NCBI GenBank assembly: GCA_030430495.1
Contig: JAUIKM010000024.1
Location: forward strand, 25,509 to 89,508
DNA from: a bacterium
GTDB taxonomy: Bacteria > Bacteroidota > Ignavibacteria > Kapaibacteriales > UBA7675
DNA: 64,000 bases
Reading direction: 5' to 3'
The notes under the pieces are model-generated. The model did not search any database. It was not told the DNA's origin and saw only the letters and a list, made by a program, of their open reading frames with translations. Position 1 is the stretch's first letter. The number at the start of each line of letters is the position of its first letter. Positions 32,442-41,669 of this stretch are shown here, piece by piece. The translations under genes and the position numbers were made by a program.

Positions 32442-32897
32442 CTATGCTTCCCGTCGGCCGCGCCGTTCGGCGGCGCCTGTGCGGCCGGCAATTTCATCCA
32501 TGATGATTTGTTCGCTGCGGCGTTCGTCGTCGCGGTGCTGTTCAAAACGACGCTCGCGCAGGCGTTCGAGGGAGCGGCTCTTCTGCATGGCGTCGCGCAG
32601 TTCGCCGCGGCGGCGCAGTTCGATTTCGCGCAGGCGGCCGCACTCGTCTTCGATCCGGCTTATTTCGGCATCGACGCAGCGGGCGTGGTACCAGCGTGCT
32701 TCGAGTTCGGCGACGGAGGTGCCGCCGGTGCCTGCGCTGCGCAGGAGTTCGTCGCGGTAGCGGCGGCGTTCGGCCAGATCGTTTTCGCGGGCCTGCAGAT
32801 CCGCCAGGGCGCCGGCGAGGGCGGCCTGGGCGTCGCGCGATTCGCGCTGTCGCAGATCGAGGACGCTTTCGAGCCTGAAGCGAAACTGTCGAGCCAT
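32442..32897 (-). CDS. fliJ: Flagellar export protein FliJ
   Basis: FliJ is a coiled-coil component of the flagellar export ATPase complex that links FliI/FliH to the export gate. The 151-residue protein begins MARQFRFRLESVLDLRQRE, the usual FliJ opening, and continues as an Arg/Glu/Ala-rich coiled coil for almost its full length. The ATG at 32897 follows GGAGAG at 5 nt. The frame stays open 237 bp upstream, but that part is unlike FliJ. The 262-bp gap to fliI is larger than other gaps in the operon and holds GC-rich inverted repeats. Confidence 0.85.
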   Translation of the reverse strand: MARQFRFRLESVLDLRQRESRDAQAALAGALADLQARENDLAERRRYRDELLRSAGTGGTSVAELEARWYHARCVDAEISRIEDECGRLREIELRRRGELRDAMQKSRSLERLRERRFEQHRDDERRSEQIIMDEIAGRTGAAERRGRREA

Positions 32898-33159
32898 GAA
32901 CACTCTCCGTACAATGATTCGCATGCACCGGGGATTCGGCATGCACTCCGCGACGGGCGACGCGGCGGCTGTATTACACGCCGCGGCGCTGAAAGCCGCG
33001 GCCCGACGTTCGGCGCATCGGCACGCATGGATTTGACACGCGTTGCGGCGTACGTCCGGCACAGTGACTATCGGCACATGGCCGCGAATCTGAAGAACTT
33101 TTTGACGGACCCGGGACTTCAAACGCCCTGACAAACAAGAAAATCATGTCAGAGGGAAA

Positions 33160-34500
33160 TCATTGCGATTTGGAAGCGCCGCCCGCCAGAGCGTAGAGTC
33201 TGCCGACCGTGTCGCGCAGCGAAGCCGACTCTTGCACGTCCTGTGTCAGGAAGTCGTTGATGGCGTCGCGCATTTCGATGGCGCGGTCAATTTTGGCGTT
33301 GCCGCCCGTTTTGTACGCGCCGACGGAAATCAGGTCCTCGTTTTCGCTGTAGGTCGCCATCATTTCCTGGATGCGGCCGGCCACCTGCATGTGGTCGCGC
33401 GGCACGATGTCCGGCATGACGCGGCTGACGCTGTTGAGCACGTCCACCGCCGGGTAATGCCCTTTTGATGCCAGCGATCGACTCAATATAATATGTCCGT
33501 CGAGAATTCCACGCGCGGCGTCGGCGATGGGTTCGTTCATGTCGTCGCCCTCGACCAGCACGGTGTAAAAACCGGTAATCGTGCCGCGTTCGGAGGTGCC
33601 GGCGCGCTCCATGAGTTTGGGCAGCAGGGCAAATACGGAGGGAGTATATCCCTTGGTCGTGGGCGGTTCACCGACCGCGAGCCCGACTTCGCGCTGGGCC
33701 ATGGCGAAGCGCGTGACGGAGTCGACCATGAGCATGACGTCGAGGCGTTTGTCGCGGAAGTATTCGGCGATGGTTGTGGCCAGCAGCGCGGCTTTTATCC
33801 GCGCCAGGGCCGGCTGGTCACTTGTAGCCACCACGATGACGGAGCGTGCGATGCCTTCGGGCCCCAGATCTTTTTCGATGAAGTCGCGCAGCTCGCGGCC
33901 GCGCTCGCCGACGAGGCAGATGACGTTGACGTCGGCCGAGGAATTCCGCGCCATCATGCCCATCGTGGTTGATTTGCCGACGCCGGAACCGGAGAAAATG
34001 CCGACGCGCTGCCCCTTGCCGACGGAGAGCATGGCGTCGATGGCGCGGATGCCGGTGGCGATCGGCTGGGAGATGCGCTCGCGCAAAAACGGATTGGGCG
34101 GCGCGGCGTAGATGCTGCGTCGCTCGGAAACAGTCAGTTCGCCCAGGCCGTCGATCGGGTTGCCCAGGCCGTCGAGGATGCGGCCGAGAATGGCGTCGCC
34201 CAGGCCGACTTCCAGGCGGCGGCCGGTGGAGACGATTTCTGTGCCGGGCGCGATGTCGTGCATCTCACCGAGGACCATGGACAGGATGCGTTCTTCGCGG
34301 AAACCGACGACTTCGGCGCGGCAGATCTCGCGTCCCTTGCGGTCGATCAGGCGGCAGACCTCGCCGATGGCGGCCATCGGCCCTTCGCTTTCGATTACGA
34401 GACCGACGACCTGGATCACACGACCTGACACGCGCAGGCGGTTGCCGCCGCTGAAAACGGCGTCGAATTTTGACAGGCGATCTGTGGGTTCGGGACTCAT
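33160..34500 (-). CDS. fliI: Flagellar export ATPase FliI
   Basis: FliI is the F1-beta-like ATPase that energises flagellar protein export. The 446-residue protein has the Walker A loop GIFSGSGVGKSTTMGMM, the Walker B strand LDVMLMVDSVTRFAMAQREV, and the downstream GEPPTTKGYTPSVFALLPKL block specific to FliI/YscN enzymes. The N-terminal beta-barrel domain is present from about residue 17. It starts 21 bp after fliH. Confidence 0.96.
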   Translation of the reverse strand: MSPEPTDRLSKFDAVFSGGNRLRVSGRVIQVVGLVIESEGPMAAIGEVCRLIDRKGREICRAEVVGFREERILSMVLGEMHDIAPGTEIVSTGRRLEVGLGDAILGRILDGLGNPIDGLGELTVSERRSIYAAPPNPFLRERISQPIATGIRAIDAMLSVGKGQRVGIFSGSGVGKSTTMGMMARNSSADVNVICLVGERGRELRDFIEKDLGPEGIARSVIVVATSDQPALARIKAALLATTIAEYFRDKRLDVMLMVDSVTRFAMAQREVGLAVGEPPTTKGYTPSVFALLPKLMERAGTSERGTITGFYTVLVEGDDMNEPIADAARGILDGHIILSRSLASKGHYPAVDVLNSVSRVMPDIVPRDHMQVAGRIQEMMATYSENEDLISVGAYKTGGNAKIDRAIEMRDAINDFLTQDVQESASLRDTVGRLYALAGGASKSQ

Positions 34501-34521
34501 GCGTTGTGTCGACCGCGTGGT

Positions 34522-35283
34522 TTAATCTTCGTCCGCGCTTTCTTCTTCGGGATCGTCCAGCAGTTCGGGGTGGCGGCCGGCTTCGCCGGCGGCGCGCTGC
34601 AGATCCTCGCCCAGTTGTTCCAGCTGTGTGTGGATCTGCGCGTCGATCTTGCCGATGGGCGTTTCCAGCACACAGCCGGCGGGGCGCACGTTGCGATCCG
34701 CCAGAACGGTGATGGCGCGCAGCGCGGAGTGTTCGTCCAGCAGCGTGCTTTTGGCGGTTTCCAATGCCTCAAAATCGTCGGGATGGACGCGGATCGTGAC
34801 TTCGTCCGCGCCGTGTGCCGCCTGCAGAGCGCGGCGCGCCTGCTCCAGAATGTCGTAGGCGCTTTTGGATATTTCGTGCCCGAGAACGTGCTCGGCGATT
34901 TTGACCGCCAGGGCGACGGTCGACTGGTCGATGCCGTTGAGTTCGCGGCGGAACTCCGTGTGCAGCTGAGCGGCGATTTCGTCAAAGCGGCGCAGCCACT
35001 CCTCGCGCTGCTGCATCTCGCGCTCGAGCATGCCGCCGGCGACGTCTTTGCCGTCGTTGAAACCGCGGTCGTAGGCCGCTTTTAACTCGCCTTCAACCTG
35101 CTCGCGGGCGACCATATCCCGATCGGGTTCGGGCGGCGGCGCGGCGGGCGTTTCCTGCTCGGCCTCCGCGGGTTTCGGCGAAAAGTCTTCAAACTCGAAG
35201 GGATCGACCGGTCCGGCCTGGCGCGCGCGGATAATGCGCACGCCCTGTCTGCCGCGCGGAATCTTGATGTCGTACTTCTGCAT
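34522..35283 (-). CDS. fliH: Flagellar assembly protein FliH
   Basis: FliH binds and regulates FliI and tethers it to the C-ring. The 253-residue protein has a Pro/Glu-rich N-terminal linker (about 27-60), a GxxxG-type helix (AYDRGFNDGKDVAGG, about 75-90), a coiled coil, and the FliH/YscL C-terminal domain (ALAVKIAEHVLGHEIS ... VTIRVHPDDFEALE ... GCVLETPIGKIDAQI). It is placed between fliG and fliI as in most flagellar operons. Confidence 0.9.
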   Translation of the reverse strand: MQKYDIKIPRGRQGVRIIRARQAGPVDPFEFEDFSPKPAEAEQETPAAPPPEPDRDMVAREQVEGELKAAYDRGFNDGKDVAGGMLEREMQQREEWLRRFDEIAAQLHTEFRRELNGIDQSTVALAVKIAEHVLGHEISKSAYDILEQARRALQAAHGADEVTIRVHPDDFEALETAKSTLLDEHSALRAITVLADRNVRPAGCVLETPIGKIDAQIHTQLEQLGEDLQRAAGEAGRHPELLDDPEEESADED

Positions 35284-35313
35284 GTCTCAGCCGTCCCGCC
35301 GCAGTTGTGAATG

Positions 35314-36354
35314 TTAAACAAAGACGTCTTCGGAGCCGCCGCGACCGCTGATGGTGATTTCTTCCTGCTCTTCGAGGCGTTTGACGACCTCGACGATGCG
35401 CATCTGGGCCAACTCCACATCCTTGAGTTTGACCGGCCCCATGAATTCCAGCTCCTCGCGAATAACCGCGGCGGCGCGTTCGGACATGTTCTTGAAGATT
35501 TTCTGTTTGAGTTTGTCGTCCGCGACTTTGAGCGCCATGGCAAGGTCCTGTTTACTGATGTCGCGCATGAGGCGCTGGATGCCTTTGTCGTCGATGAGCA
35601 CGATGTCTTCAAACAGGAACATGAGGTTTTTGATCTCGTCGGCCAGCTGGCGATTTTTTGTCTCGATGCTTTCCAGCAGCAGTTTGGCCTGGGCGTTGGA
35701 GCTTTTGTTTAACACATTGGCCACCAGCTGCGCGCCGCCGGTCATCGCCAGGTTCTGCGAGATCGTGGCTTCGGCGATGCGGTCCACCACGCTTTCAATT
35801 TCGTTGACGAGCTGCGGCGAGACTTTGCCGAGCGTGGCGATGCGCATTAAACAGTCGGTGCGCAGATCTTCGTCGAATTCCTCCAGCACTTCGGCGGTTT
35901 GTTCGGGCGTCAGGTGCGAGAGAATCAGGGCGATGACCTGCGGGTGTTCCTTGGCCAGGAAATTGGCGAGCTGCTGCGAGTCGGCTTCCTTCAGGATGTC
36001 AAAGCCGCGCACGGTGGTCAGGACTTTTATGCGCTCCATGACTTCGCGCGCTTTGTCGATGCCGAAGGTCTTTTCGAGCACCTGCATGGCGTAGTCCATG
36101 CCGCCTTCCAGCAGGTACTCCTGACCGGACATCATGCCGTAGAACTCTTCGACGACGCGGTCGACGACTTCACCGGAGACGCCGCGCAGGTTGGCGATCT
36201 CGATGGCTATCTGCTCGACGTCGTTGGCGTCGAATTCCTGAAAGATGCGCGCGGCGACGTCGACGTCGAGCGACATCAGCAGGAGGCCGACCTTCTGCCG
36301 GCCCGTTAACTTTTCGTATGTGACTTGTGCTGCCATTCGACGTTCTGGTTTCAT
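35314..36354 (-). CDS. fliG: Flagellar motor switch protein FliG
   Basis: FliG is the C-ring protein that contacts the stator and converts ion flow to torque. The 346-residue protein has the N-terminal FliF-binding domain (TGRQKVGLLLMSLDVDVAARIF), the middle domain with the EHPQVIALILSHL motif, and the C-terminal motor domain (FEDIVLIDDKGIQRLMRDI ... LAMALKVADDKLKQKIFKNM) carrying alternating charges. The ATG at 36354 lies 2 nt after the fliF stop, so translation is probably coupled; an ATG six codons later also fits. Confidence 0.96.
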   Translation of the reverse strand: MKPERRMAAQVTYEKLTGRQKVGLLLMSLDVDVAARIFQEFDANDVEQIAIEIANLRGVSGEVVDRVVEEFYGMMSGQEYLLEGGMDYAMQVLEKTFGIDKAREVMERIKVLTTVRGFDILKEADSQQLANFLAKEHPQVIALILSHLTPEQTAEVLEEFDEDLRTDCLMRIATLGKVSPQLVNEIESVVDRIAEATISQNLAMTGGAQLVANVLNKSSNAQAKLLLESIETKNRQLADEIKNLMFLFEDIVLIDDKGIQRLMRDISKQDLAMALKVADDKLKQKIFKNMSERAAAVIREELEFMGPVKLKDVELAQMRIVEVVKRLEEQEEITISGRGGSEDVFV

Positions 36355-36356
36355 GT

Positions 36357-38027
36357 TTAATTGCGGTCAAAAATATCCTGACGCATCATCGTCTGGAGTA
36401 GCTTGGCGCCGGGCTCGGGATTTTCTTTCAGGAATTCAAAGACGCGTTCGCGCATTTCGCGTTTAAACTCGGCGTCGGCCGTCAGTTCGCTGTCGGGCAG
36501 TTGCAGCTGGCCGTGTTCATCCAGCGAACCGGGCAGCGCCAGTTGTTCCGACGATTCCGTTAAGGTTTCCAGCAGCTTGCGCTGGCGGTCGGCCGCGGCC
36601 TGCGCCAATTCCACGCGCTGACGTTCGAGGTCGGACGGCGCGAGTACACGCTCCAGACGCTCGCGAATCTGCGGCGCGGAGACGATTCGCCAGAGCATAA
36701 TAATCGCCAGGACCATCACGATAAATATCGTGATTTCGCGGTACCACTGGTCGACAAGTCTGATACCCGTCGGGCCGGTCGCCGGCTCGAGTTCGGGGAG
36801 ATCGCTGTTAAATGAGATATTTACAAGCGAAACCTGGTCGTTGCGCGCCGGGTCGTAGCCCACGGCGCTGCGCACGATTTCCCGCAGCTGGTCCAGCTCG
36901 CCTTCCGAACGCGGCGAATACTGCAACTCCTGCACGCCGTCGGCGTTTACAACTTTGTCGTAGGTGCCGTCCACCAGCACCGCAACGGTTAAACGTTCAA
37001 TTTCACCGACGCCGCCGACAATGCGTTCGACCGACTTGCTGATTTCGTAGTTGGTAATGGTATTGCCGCGCTGCGCCTCGGAGTTGACCTCCGGATAGTT
37101 AAGCGAATCCTGCGTATTGCTGAATTCGGAAATCACCTGTTCGCTGCGCACCACCTGGCGGTCGGGATCGTAGTCCTCCACCGTGCGCTCCACCTGCGTA
37201 AAATCGAGCTCGGCATCCACGCGCACAACCGTGCGGTCGACTCCCAGCACCTGATTTAACAGACTCTGCACTTTGGCCGCCAGATAACTGTCAACTTTTT
37301 GTTTTTGCTCGTATTGGGTTGAACTCAGACCGGCGAGTGAATTGTTGTCGCGCGCTTCAGGTGAAAGCAGGCGCGCTTTCTGATCCATGACTTTAACATT
37401 AACGGGGTCCATGCCCTCAACGCTGCTGGCAACCATATTCTGGATGCCTTCCACATTCATGCGGCTGACGCTGCGGCCGTTATCAATGTGTAAAACAACC
37501 GAGGCCGTCGGTTGTTGCTGGTCGCGCTCAAACAGGGCGCGCTCGGGGATAACAATGTGAATGCGCGCACGCGACACTTCTTCCAGCGTCATGATCGTAC
37601 GCGCGAGCTCGCCTTCCAGGGCGCGTTTGTAGTTTAACTTCTGCACAAAGTCGGACATGCCGAGGTTGGTTTCGTCGAAAATCTCATACCCGACGACGCT
37701 TGTCTTGGGCAGTCCTTCGCCGGCAAGCTGCAGGCGCGTCTGGTGGAGGACCTCATCCGGCACGAGGATGGCGGCGCCGTTCTGCGCCAGTTCGTATTCT
37801 ATCTGGCCTTCTTTGAGCCGATCGACAATCGCGGCGGCGTCCTGGGCGGCCAGGTCTGAATACAGCAGCGACATCGGCTTGCTGCCGACAGCGGAAAACA
37901 TTAATACGAGGCCCAGCAACGTGACGGCGGCCACGCCGCCAATCATGAGTTTCTGCCCCGTCGTCAGTCGCTGATAAAACGAGCGGAATTGCTGTCCCGC
38001 ACCTGACTTAACAATGTCGTCTGCCAT
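36357..38027 (-). CDS. fliF: Flagellar MS-ring protein FliF
   Basis: FliF forms the MS-ring, the membrane base of the flagellum. The 556-residue protein has two membrane segments (about residues 28-48, MIGGVAAVTLLGLVLMFSAV, and about 432-453, EITIFIVMVLAIIMLWRIV), a large periplasmic part with the YscJ-like KTSVVGYEIFD ... LNYKRALEGELARTI ... RIHIVIPERALF region, and a C-terminal cytoplasmic tail (EPGAKLLQTMMRQD) that binds FliG. Length is normal. Confidence 0.96.
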   Translation of the reverse strand: MADDIVKSGAGQQFRSFYQRLTTGQKLMIGGVAAVTLLGLVLMFSAVGSKPMSLLYSDLAAQDAAAIVDRLKEGQIEYELAQNGAAILVPDEVLHQTRLQLAGEGLPKTSVVGYEIFDETNLGMSDFVQKLNYKRALEGELARTIMTLEEVSRARIHIVIPERALFERDQQQPTASVVLHIDNGRSVSRMNVEGIQNMVASSVEGMDPVNVKVMDQKARLLSPEARDNNSLAGLSSTQYEQKQKVDSYLAAKVQSLLNQVLGVDRTVVRVDAELDFTQVERTVEDYDPDRQVVRSEQVISEFSNTQDSLNYPEVNSEAQRGNTITNYEISKSVERIVGGVGEIERLTVAVLVDGTYDKVVNADGVQELQYSPRSEGELDQLREIVRSAVGYDPARNDQVSLVNISFNSDLPELEPATGPTGIRLVDQWYREITIFIVMVLAIIMLWRIVSAPQIRERLERVLAPSDLERQRVELAQAAADRQRKLLETLTESSEQLALPGSLDEHGQLQLPDSELTADAEFKREMRERVFEFLKENPEPGAKLLQTMMRQDIFDRN

Positions 38028-38101
38028 CGGATTGTGTCTGTCCGGCTGTTAAACAAATTTTTGGAATTCAGGCTTCGCGGATTGTTCGTGCGCCAAAGGC
38101 G

Positions 38102-38416
38102 TCACACCTGGATGCGAATGACTTCGCGGTACATATCCAGCGCTTTGTTGCGCAGTTCCATCAACAGGGCAAAACTTGTCTTGGCTTCTTCGGCCGCGAT
38201 CATCACATCGTGGATGTCGACCGGCTCGCCTTTGATAAACTGTTCCGTGCGCTCGCCCGACACTTTCTGCAAGTCGTTAACATTGCCGACAAATTCCGAC
38301 AGGGTCTCGCCGAAGCTGACTTTTTCGTTGCCGGCAATCTTTTCGTCAATGCGCTCGGCGCGCTGCTGCACTACGGGCAGGTACATTTCGCGCGGGGCTA
38401 TTTCTCCAACTTTCAT
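38102..38416 (-). CDS. fliE: Flagellar hook-basal body protein FliE
   Basis: FliE joins the MS-ring to the rod. The 104-residue product has the family pattern KVSFGETLSEFVGNVNDLQK, then DIHDVMIAAEEAKTSFALLM and the terminal RNKALDMYREVIRIQV. It lies 74 bp before fliF and appears to open the second transcription unit, downstream of a bidirectional terminator. Confidence 0.93.
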   Translation of the reverse strand: MKVGEIAPREMYLPVVQQRAERIDEKIAGNEKVSFGETLSEFVGNVNDLQKVSGERTEQFIKGEPVDIHDVMIAAEEAKTSFALLMELRNKALDMYREVIRIQV

Positions 38417-38485
38417 TTCGACTCCGGTCTTTTAACATTCGGCTGTGCGGTCGGTCACAAACTACAACACTCAATCCCTTCGGTG

Positions 38486-38521
38486 AAAAAGCTCCCCCCG
38501 GCGTCCCGGGAGGAGTTTTTT
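38486..38521. terminator. Bidirectional terminator between orf102 and fliE
   Basis: AAAAAGCTCCCCCCGG and CCGGGAGGAGTTTTT-type arms form a stem of about 16 pairs with one mismatch and a very short loop, with T-runs on both strands. It splits the flagellar cluster into flgB-flgC-orf102 and fliE onward, so fliE may have its own promoter in the 70-bp gap or depend on read-through. Confidence 0.7.
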
Positions 38522-38686
38522 CGCTACATGGTACAGCATAAAGAAGATGAAGAGGATTGCGTGACATTTTCTGATGGGCTTCTGTTAAACCCGACCCTGC
38601 TTTTGCCTGATCTTTTTGTTAACTGTTGAACTGCAAATCCCGTGCCGCAACGTTTGCAGCTTTTGTTGTTTCGGTGCGGCGCGTCT

Positions 38687-38995
38687 TCAGATGCGCGCGT
38701 CGAACAGACCGCCGGGAATGGCGCGCGGCGCTTCGGCGCGGCCGCGGCGGTCAAACGCCGTCGAGTTGTCCAGCGCCGCGCCGCTGAAGCGGTCCGCGAT
38801 GTCCGGGAACAACTGTGCAAAAAAGCGCTGCTCGTTCGGAGAAAGGACCGACTGCGGCGTAACGCCGCGCGACACGCCGCGCTGTGATGCGGCAGCCACC
38901 GGACTTTCAACTCCGGCAGGCGGCCGGGCCGTTCGAATCGATGAGGGGCCAACCACGGAGGATTGGACGTAAGCATTCAGTCCCGAAACTCGCAT
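38687..38995 (-). CDS. Hypothetical flagellar-cluster protein (102 aa)
   Basis: Not recognised. The 102-residue product has a disordered N-terminal half (Ser/Val/Pro-rich, about residues 1-45) and a helical core SPNEQRFFAQLFPDIADRF (52-70) followed by a polar tail. No signal peptide, which would fit a substrate or chaperone of the flagellar exporter. It sits between flgC and fliE on the same strand, 145 bp after flgC, and is followed by a terminator. A role in rod or hook assembly is a guess from position. Confidence 0.6.
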   Translation of the reverse strand: MRVSGLNAYVQSSVVGPSSIRTARPPAGVESPVAAASQRGVSRGVTPQSVLSPNEQRFFAQLFPDIADRFSGAALDNSTAFDRRGRAEAPRAIPGGLFDARI

Positions 38996-39140
38996 TCACA
39001 CCCACCTTGTGCTCAATTGTACCCTGGACGAAGGCGGCGGAACAGCGCCCCCCGCGTTGTTTGCTCTTGCGCGCCGGTTAAACAAGCGCGCCTCCACCCC
39101 AGCAGAACCTGACAAATTTTTCACCGGGCCGCGCCCTGGA

Positions 39141-39626
39141 TTAGATATCCAGACTGTCGCGCGCGATGTTCTTGCCGGCGGAAATCACCGCCGTGTTGGC
39201 TTCAAAGGCGCGCTGCGCGGAAATCATCTCAACCATTTCCGTCACGACATTGACGTTGGGCAGTTCAACGTAGCCCTTTTCATTGGCGTCGGGATGGCCG
39301 GGATCGTAGACCAGGCGCGGCGGCGCGTTGTCCGTCGCCGTGCGCGAGCGCAGCGCGGGACCGTCTTCGTCGATGCGTCCGTCGCGAAAGGAATCGGCAT
39401 GGCGATCGTGCGAACCGGTCAGACCGATCTGCGCGTCCAGTTGACGTTGGAAAGGCGTCGCTTTTTCAGCGCGCACCACGACAACTTCGCGCCGGTAGGG
39501 GCCGCCGTCCTCGGTTTTGGTTGTATTGGCGTTGGCGATGTTTTTGGCCACGGCCGAGAGGCGTTTGCGCTGCACGGCAAGACCTTCCCCGCTGACCCTG
39601 AACGTTGTAAACAGACTTTCCGCCAT
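39141..39626 (-). CDS. flgC: Flagellar rod protein FlgC
   Basis: FlgC is a proximal rod subunit. The 161-residue protein shows the N-terminal rod signature RLSAVAKNIANANTTKTEDG, the PYRREVVVVRA strand, the VYDPGHPDANEKGYVELPNV block and the C-terminal helix MVEMISAQRAFEANTAVI. Length is typical. It follows flgB by 78 bp. Confidence 0.95.
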   Translation of the reverse strand: MAESLFTTFRVSGEGLAVQRKRLSAVAKNIANANTTKTEDGGPYRREVVVVRAEKATPFQRQLDAQIGLTGSHDRHADSFRDGRIDEDGPALRSRTATDNAPPRLVYDPGHPDANEKGYVELPNVNVVTEMVEMISAQRAFEANTAVISAGKNIARDSLDI

Positions 39627-39704
39627 TGATTCGCTCCCCGTTTAGCCTGGACTTCTGGTTGACACCTGTTTTGCTTACGGCGGTCAAACCGCACTGAAAC
39701 GATT

Positions 39705-40130
39705 TTACTGGTTGGTTCCCTTGATTGCGCCTTGCAGTCCTTTGAAGTAACGCGAGAGCAATCGCGACGACATCCTGTGTCGTATCTGATTCTGGGCCAG
39801 TTCCGCCATTTCGCGGTCGATGTTGACGTGCGACTCGCCGGAGAACAGTACTTCGGCGCGCGGCACGGGCGCGTCTTCACGCACACCGTGAATGTCGCCG
39901 TCGCGCGGAGGACCGATGGGCACGTGGCGCGCATCGCTCTGCGTTCCGCGTGCGACGATTCCATTTGCTTTGGCAAACTCCTCCTCAAACACCACCCGTT
40001 CCGGGCGATAGTTCGGGGATGTAGCATTGGCAATGTTTTTGGCGATCACCTGCTGACGCAGGGAATACGCATCCAGAGCGGCGTTCATCAGCGGAACGCG
40101 GGCCTTAAAGAGATGATCTGTCATTGCCAT
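39705..40130 (-). CDS. flgB: Flagellar rod protein FlgB
   Basis: FlgB is the other early proximal rod subunit. The 141-residue protein has the SLRQQVIAKNIANATSPNYR signature and the C-terminal VNIDREMAELAQNQIRHRM helix, followed by a FlgB-type tail. The start at 40130 was chosen because GGAGAA precedes it by about 6 nt; an upstream ATG at 40154 is also open. It opens the leftward flagellar cluster, divergent from rpmH. Confidence 0.93.
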   Translation of the reverse strand: MAMTDHLFKARVPLMNAALDAYSLRQQVIAKNIANATSPNYRPERVVFEEEFAKANGIVARGTQSDARHVPIGPPRDGDIHGVREDAPVPRAEVLFSGESHVNIDREMAELAQNQIRHRMSSRLLSRYFKGLQGAIKGTNQ

Positions 40131-40506
40131 GTTCGGTTCTCCGTGCATTGTCACACATCACAGGAGCTTTCCACAACAAGCGTGCCAAACAGAAAGAGGG
40201 CATTATTTCGTCCCCCCTTCCATGCAAAAGGCGGCGTTTTTGGCTTATTCTGCACGCAACAGGACGACTTTGGAGATTATTAACCAGAGATGCACCGCAC
40301 GTCAGCACGAAGAACAGCGTTGAGCAGTGAATACACCGCGCTGAACCGGATTTGAGCATCTTCCGAATAAATTGCTTGGGATAAGAAAGTTTTTCCGTAA
40401 CTTTGCGGTTCTATTGTTTTTAGGGGGGCCGCCTCCCCTGATGCGCAACAGCCGCAGACGAGAGTCAGAACAATACTGAACGACATAATACAGGTGTGAA
40501 AGCGCT
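40131..40506. other. Divergent spacer flgB / rpmH
   Basis: This 376-bp stretch must hold promoters for both flgB and rpmH. It is more AT-rich than its surroundings. No DnaA-box cluster, tRNA or small gene was found. Confidence 0.4.
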
Positions 40507-40659
40507 ATGAAAAGAACGTATCAACCCAGCCGGCGCAAACGCCGCAACAAACACGGTTTTCGTGCCCGGATGGCCACGAAAAACGGCCGCAAGATTATCA
40601 ATGCCCGCCGCCGTCGCGGACGCCGCAAACTGACCGTCAGCAGCGAACCGACCTGGTAA
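40507..40659 (+). CDS. rpmH: Ribosomal protein L34
   Basis: A 50-residue, highly basic protein beginning [20 protein letters not shown], the near-invariant L34 sequence, continuing with [20 protein letters not shown]. It is a component of the large ribosomal subunit. It opens the classic rpmH-rnpA-yidD-yidC block; dnaA, often next to it, is replaced here by the flagellar cluster. Confidence 0.97.
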   Translation: MKRTYQPSRRKRRNKHGFRARMATKNGRKIINARRRRGRRKLTVSSEPTW

Positions 40660-40719
40660 ACGACATCGGGCCGCCCGACAGAAAATTAAAATTCCCGCAT
40701 TTGAGCTCTTGAGTCTTGG

Positions 40720-41280
40720 ATGTGGGATTTTTTCGTAAAAACGGCGACGCCACGTCCGGGTGCGATGCTCATGGTAGTCAGGCCGCTGAAAGGCTACGGC
40801 AGTTTTGACAAGGTAATCAGGCAGGGCCACAAGGTCTTCCATCGCGGTATCGTGGCTTTTGTTCGTCTCATTCCGGAAGACGAACGGAAAGACATGCCGG
40901 ACGGGCGTATTCTGCAGCTGGGCGTCACGTGCAAGAAACGCACGCGCCCGGCGGTAATGCGCAACCGCATCAAACGTCTGATGCGCGAAAGCATGCGGAA
41001 CCTGTGCCGTTCGCCGCACCTGGGTCCGCAATTCTGGTCCGACTGGCCGGTGCGGGAGCTGGTGCTCGTGTGGACCGCCATCCCGTCGCATCCGCGATTG
41101 CTGCGACAGGACGAGGTGGAACACACAATCGAAGCGGTGCTGCGCAAAGCAGCCGGAAACTACCGGCACGCCATGCGACGGCGGGATGGACAGCCGCAGC
41201 ACAGGCACACGCCGCCGGTTCATACGCCGGATGGTCTGACTGAAGCGGGCAGGGACGACGGCCGGAACGCCGCCGACTGA
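40720..41280 (+). CDS. rnpA: Ribonuclease P protein component
   Basis: The protein subunit of RNase P, which trims the 5' leader of tRNAs together with the RNA subunit (found here at 45952). The RNR signature is clear in KKRTRPAVMRNRIKRLMRES (about residues 69-88). The central strand YGSFDKVIRQGHKVFHRG is typical. At up to 186 residues it is longer than the usual 110-130, because of a polar C-terminal tail (about 150-186) and possibly the N-terminus; an ATG at 40765 (MLMVVRPLKGYG) is an equally good start. Confidence 0.9.
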   Translation: MWDFFVKTATPRPGAMLMVVRPLKGYGSFDKVIRQGHKVFHRGIVAFVRLIPEDERKDMPDGRILQLGVTCKKRTRPAVMRNRIKRLMRESMRNLCRSPHLGPQFWSDWPVRELVLVWTAIPSHPRLLRQDEVEHTIEAVLRKAAGNYRHAMRRRDGQPQHRHTPPVHTPDGLTEAGRDDGRNAAD

Positions 41281-41304
41281 GTCCGCCGATGCGATGGGGC
41301 TGCG

Positions 41305-41592
41305 ATGAAACATGTGGCGATTATTCTCCTCAAGGCTTACCAGCGGTTTATTTCGCCGCTCCTCCCCAATTCCTGTCGATTTTATCCAACCTGTTCACAA
41401 TACGCCATTGAGGCTATCCGTGAGCATGGAATGATTCGCGGCGCCTGGCTCGGCATCAAACGCATCGGGCGCTGCCACCCTTTTCATCCCGGCGGACACG
41501 ATCCGGTGCCGCCGGCCGCACAATCTTCTTCGAAATCATCCGCGGCGCGCACAGACGGACCGGCGCATGATTCCGACAAAGAGGCGCGGTGA
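41305..41592 (+). CDS. yidD: Membrane protein insertion factor YidD
   Basis: A small amphipathic protein that helps YidC insert inner-membrane proteins. The 95-residue product has the near-invariant [20 protein letters not shown] block (residues 16-35) and [20 protein letters not shown]. The last 25 residues are a variable polar tail. It starts 24 bp after rnpA. Confidence 0.94.
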   Translation: MKHVAIILLKAYQRFISPLLPNSCRFYPTCSQYAIEAIREHGMIRGAWLGIKRIGRCHPFHPGGHDPVPPAAQSSSKSSAARTDGPAHDSDKEAR

Positions 41593-41669
41593 AATTCCGG
41601 GACGCATGCCGCGTTCCGCGCCGCAGGCGCCTTGATCCATTAATCGGAAACCAAACTCGATCTAGCTTC

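Noticed and set aside
32898..33134. Upstream extension of fliJ to 230 residues
   Set aside because: The added 79 residues are unlike FliJ, and a good ribosome-binding site precedes the internal ATG at 32897.
40131..40506. Replication origin next to rpmH
   Set aside because: Although rpmH often flanks dnaA/oriC, no dnaA, dnaN or cluster of TTATCCACA-type boxes is present.
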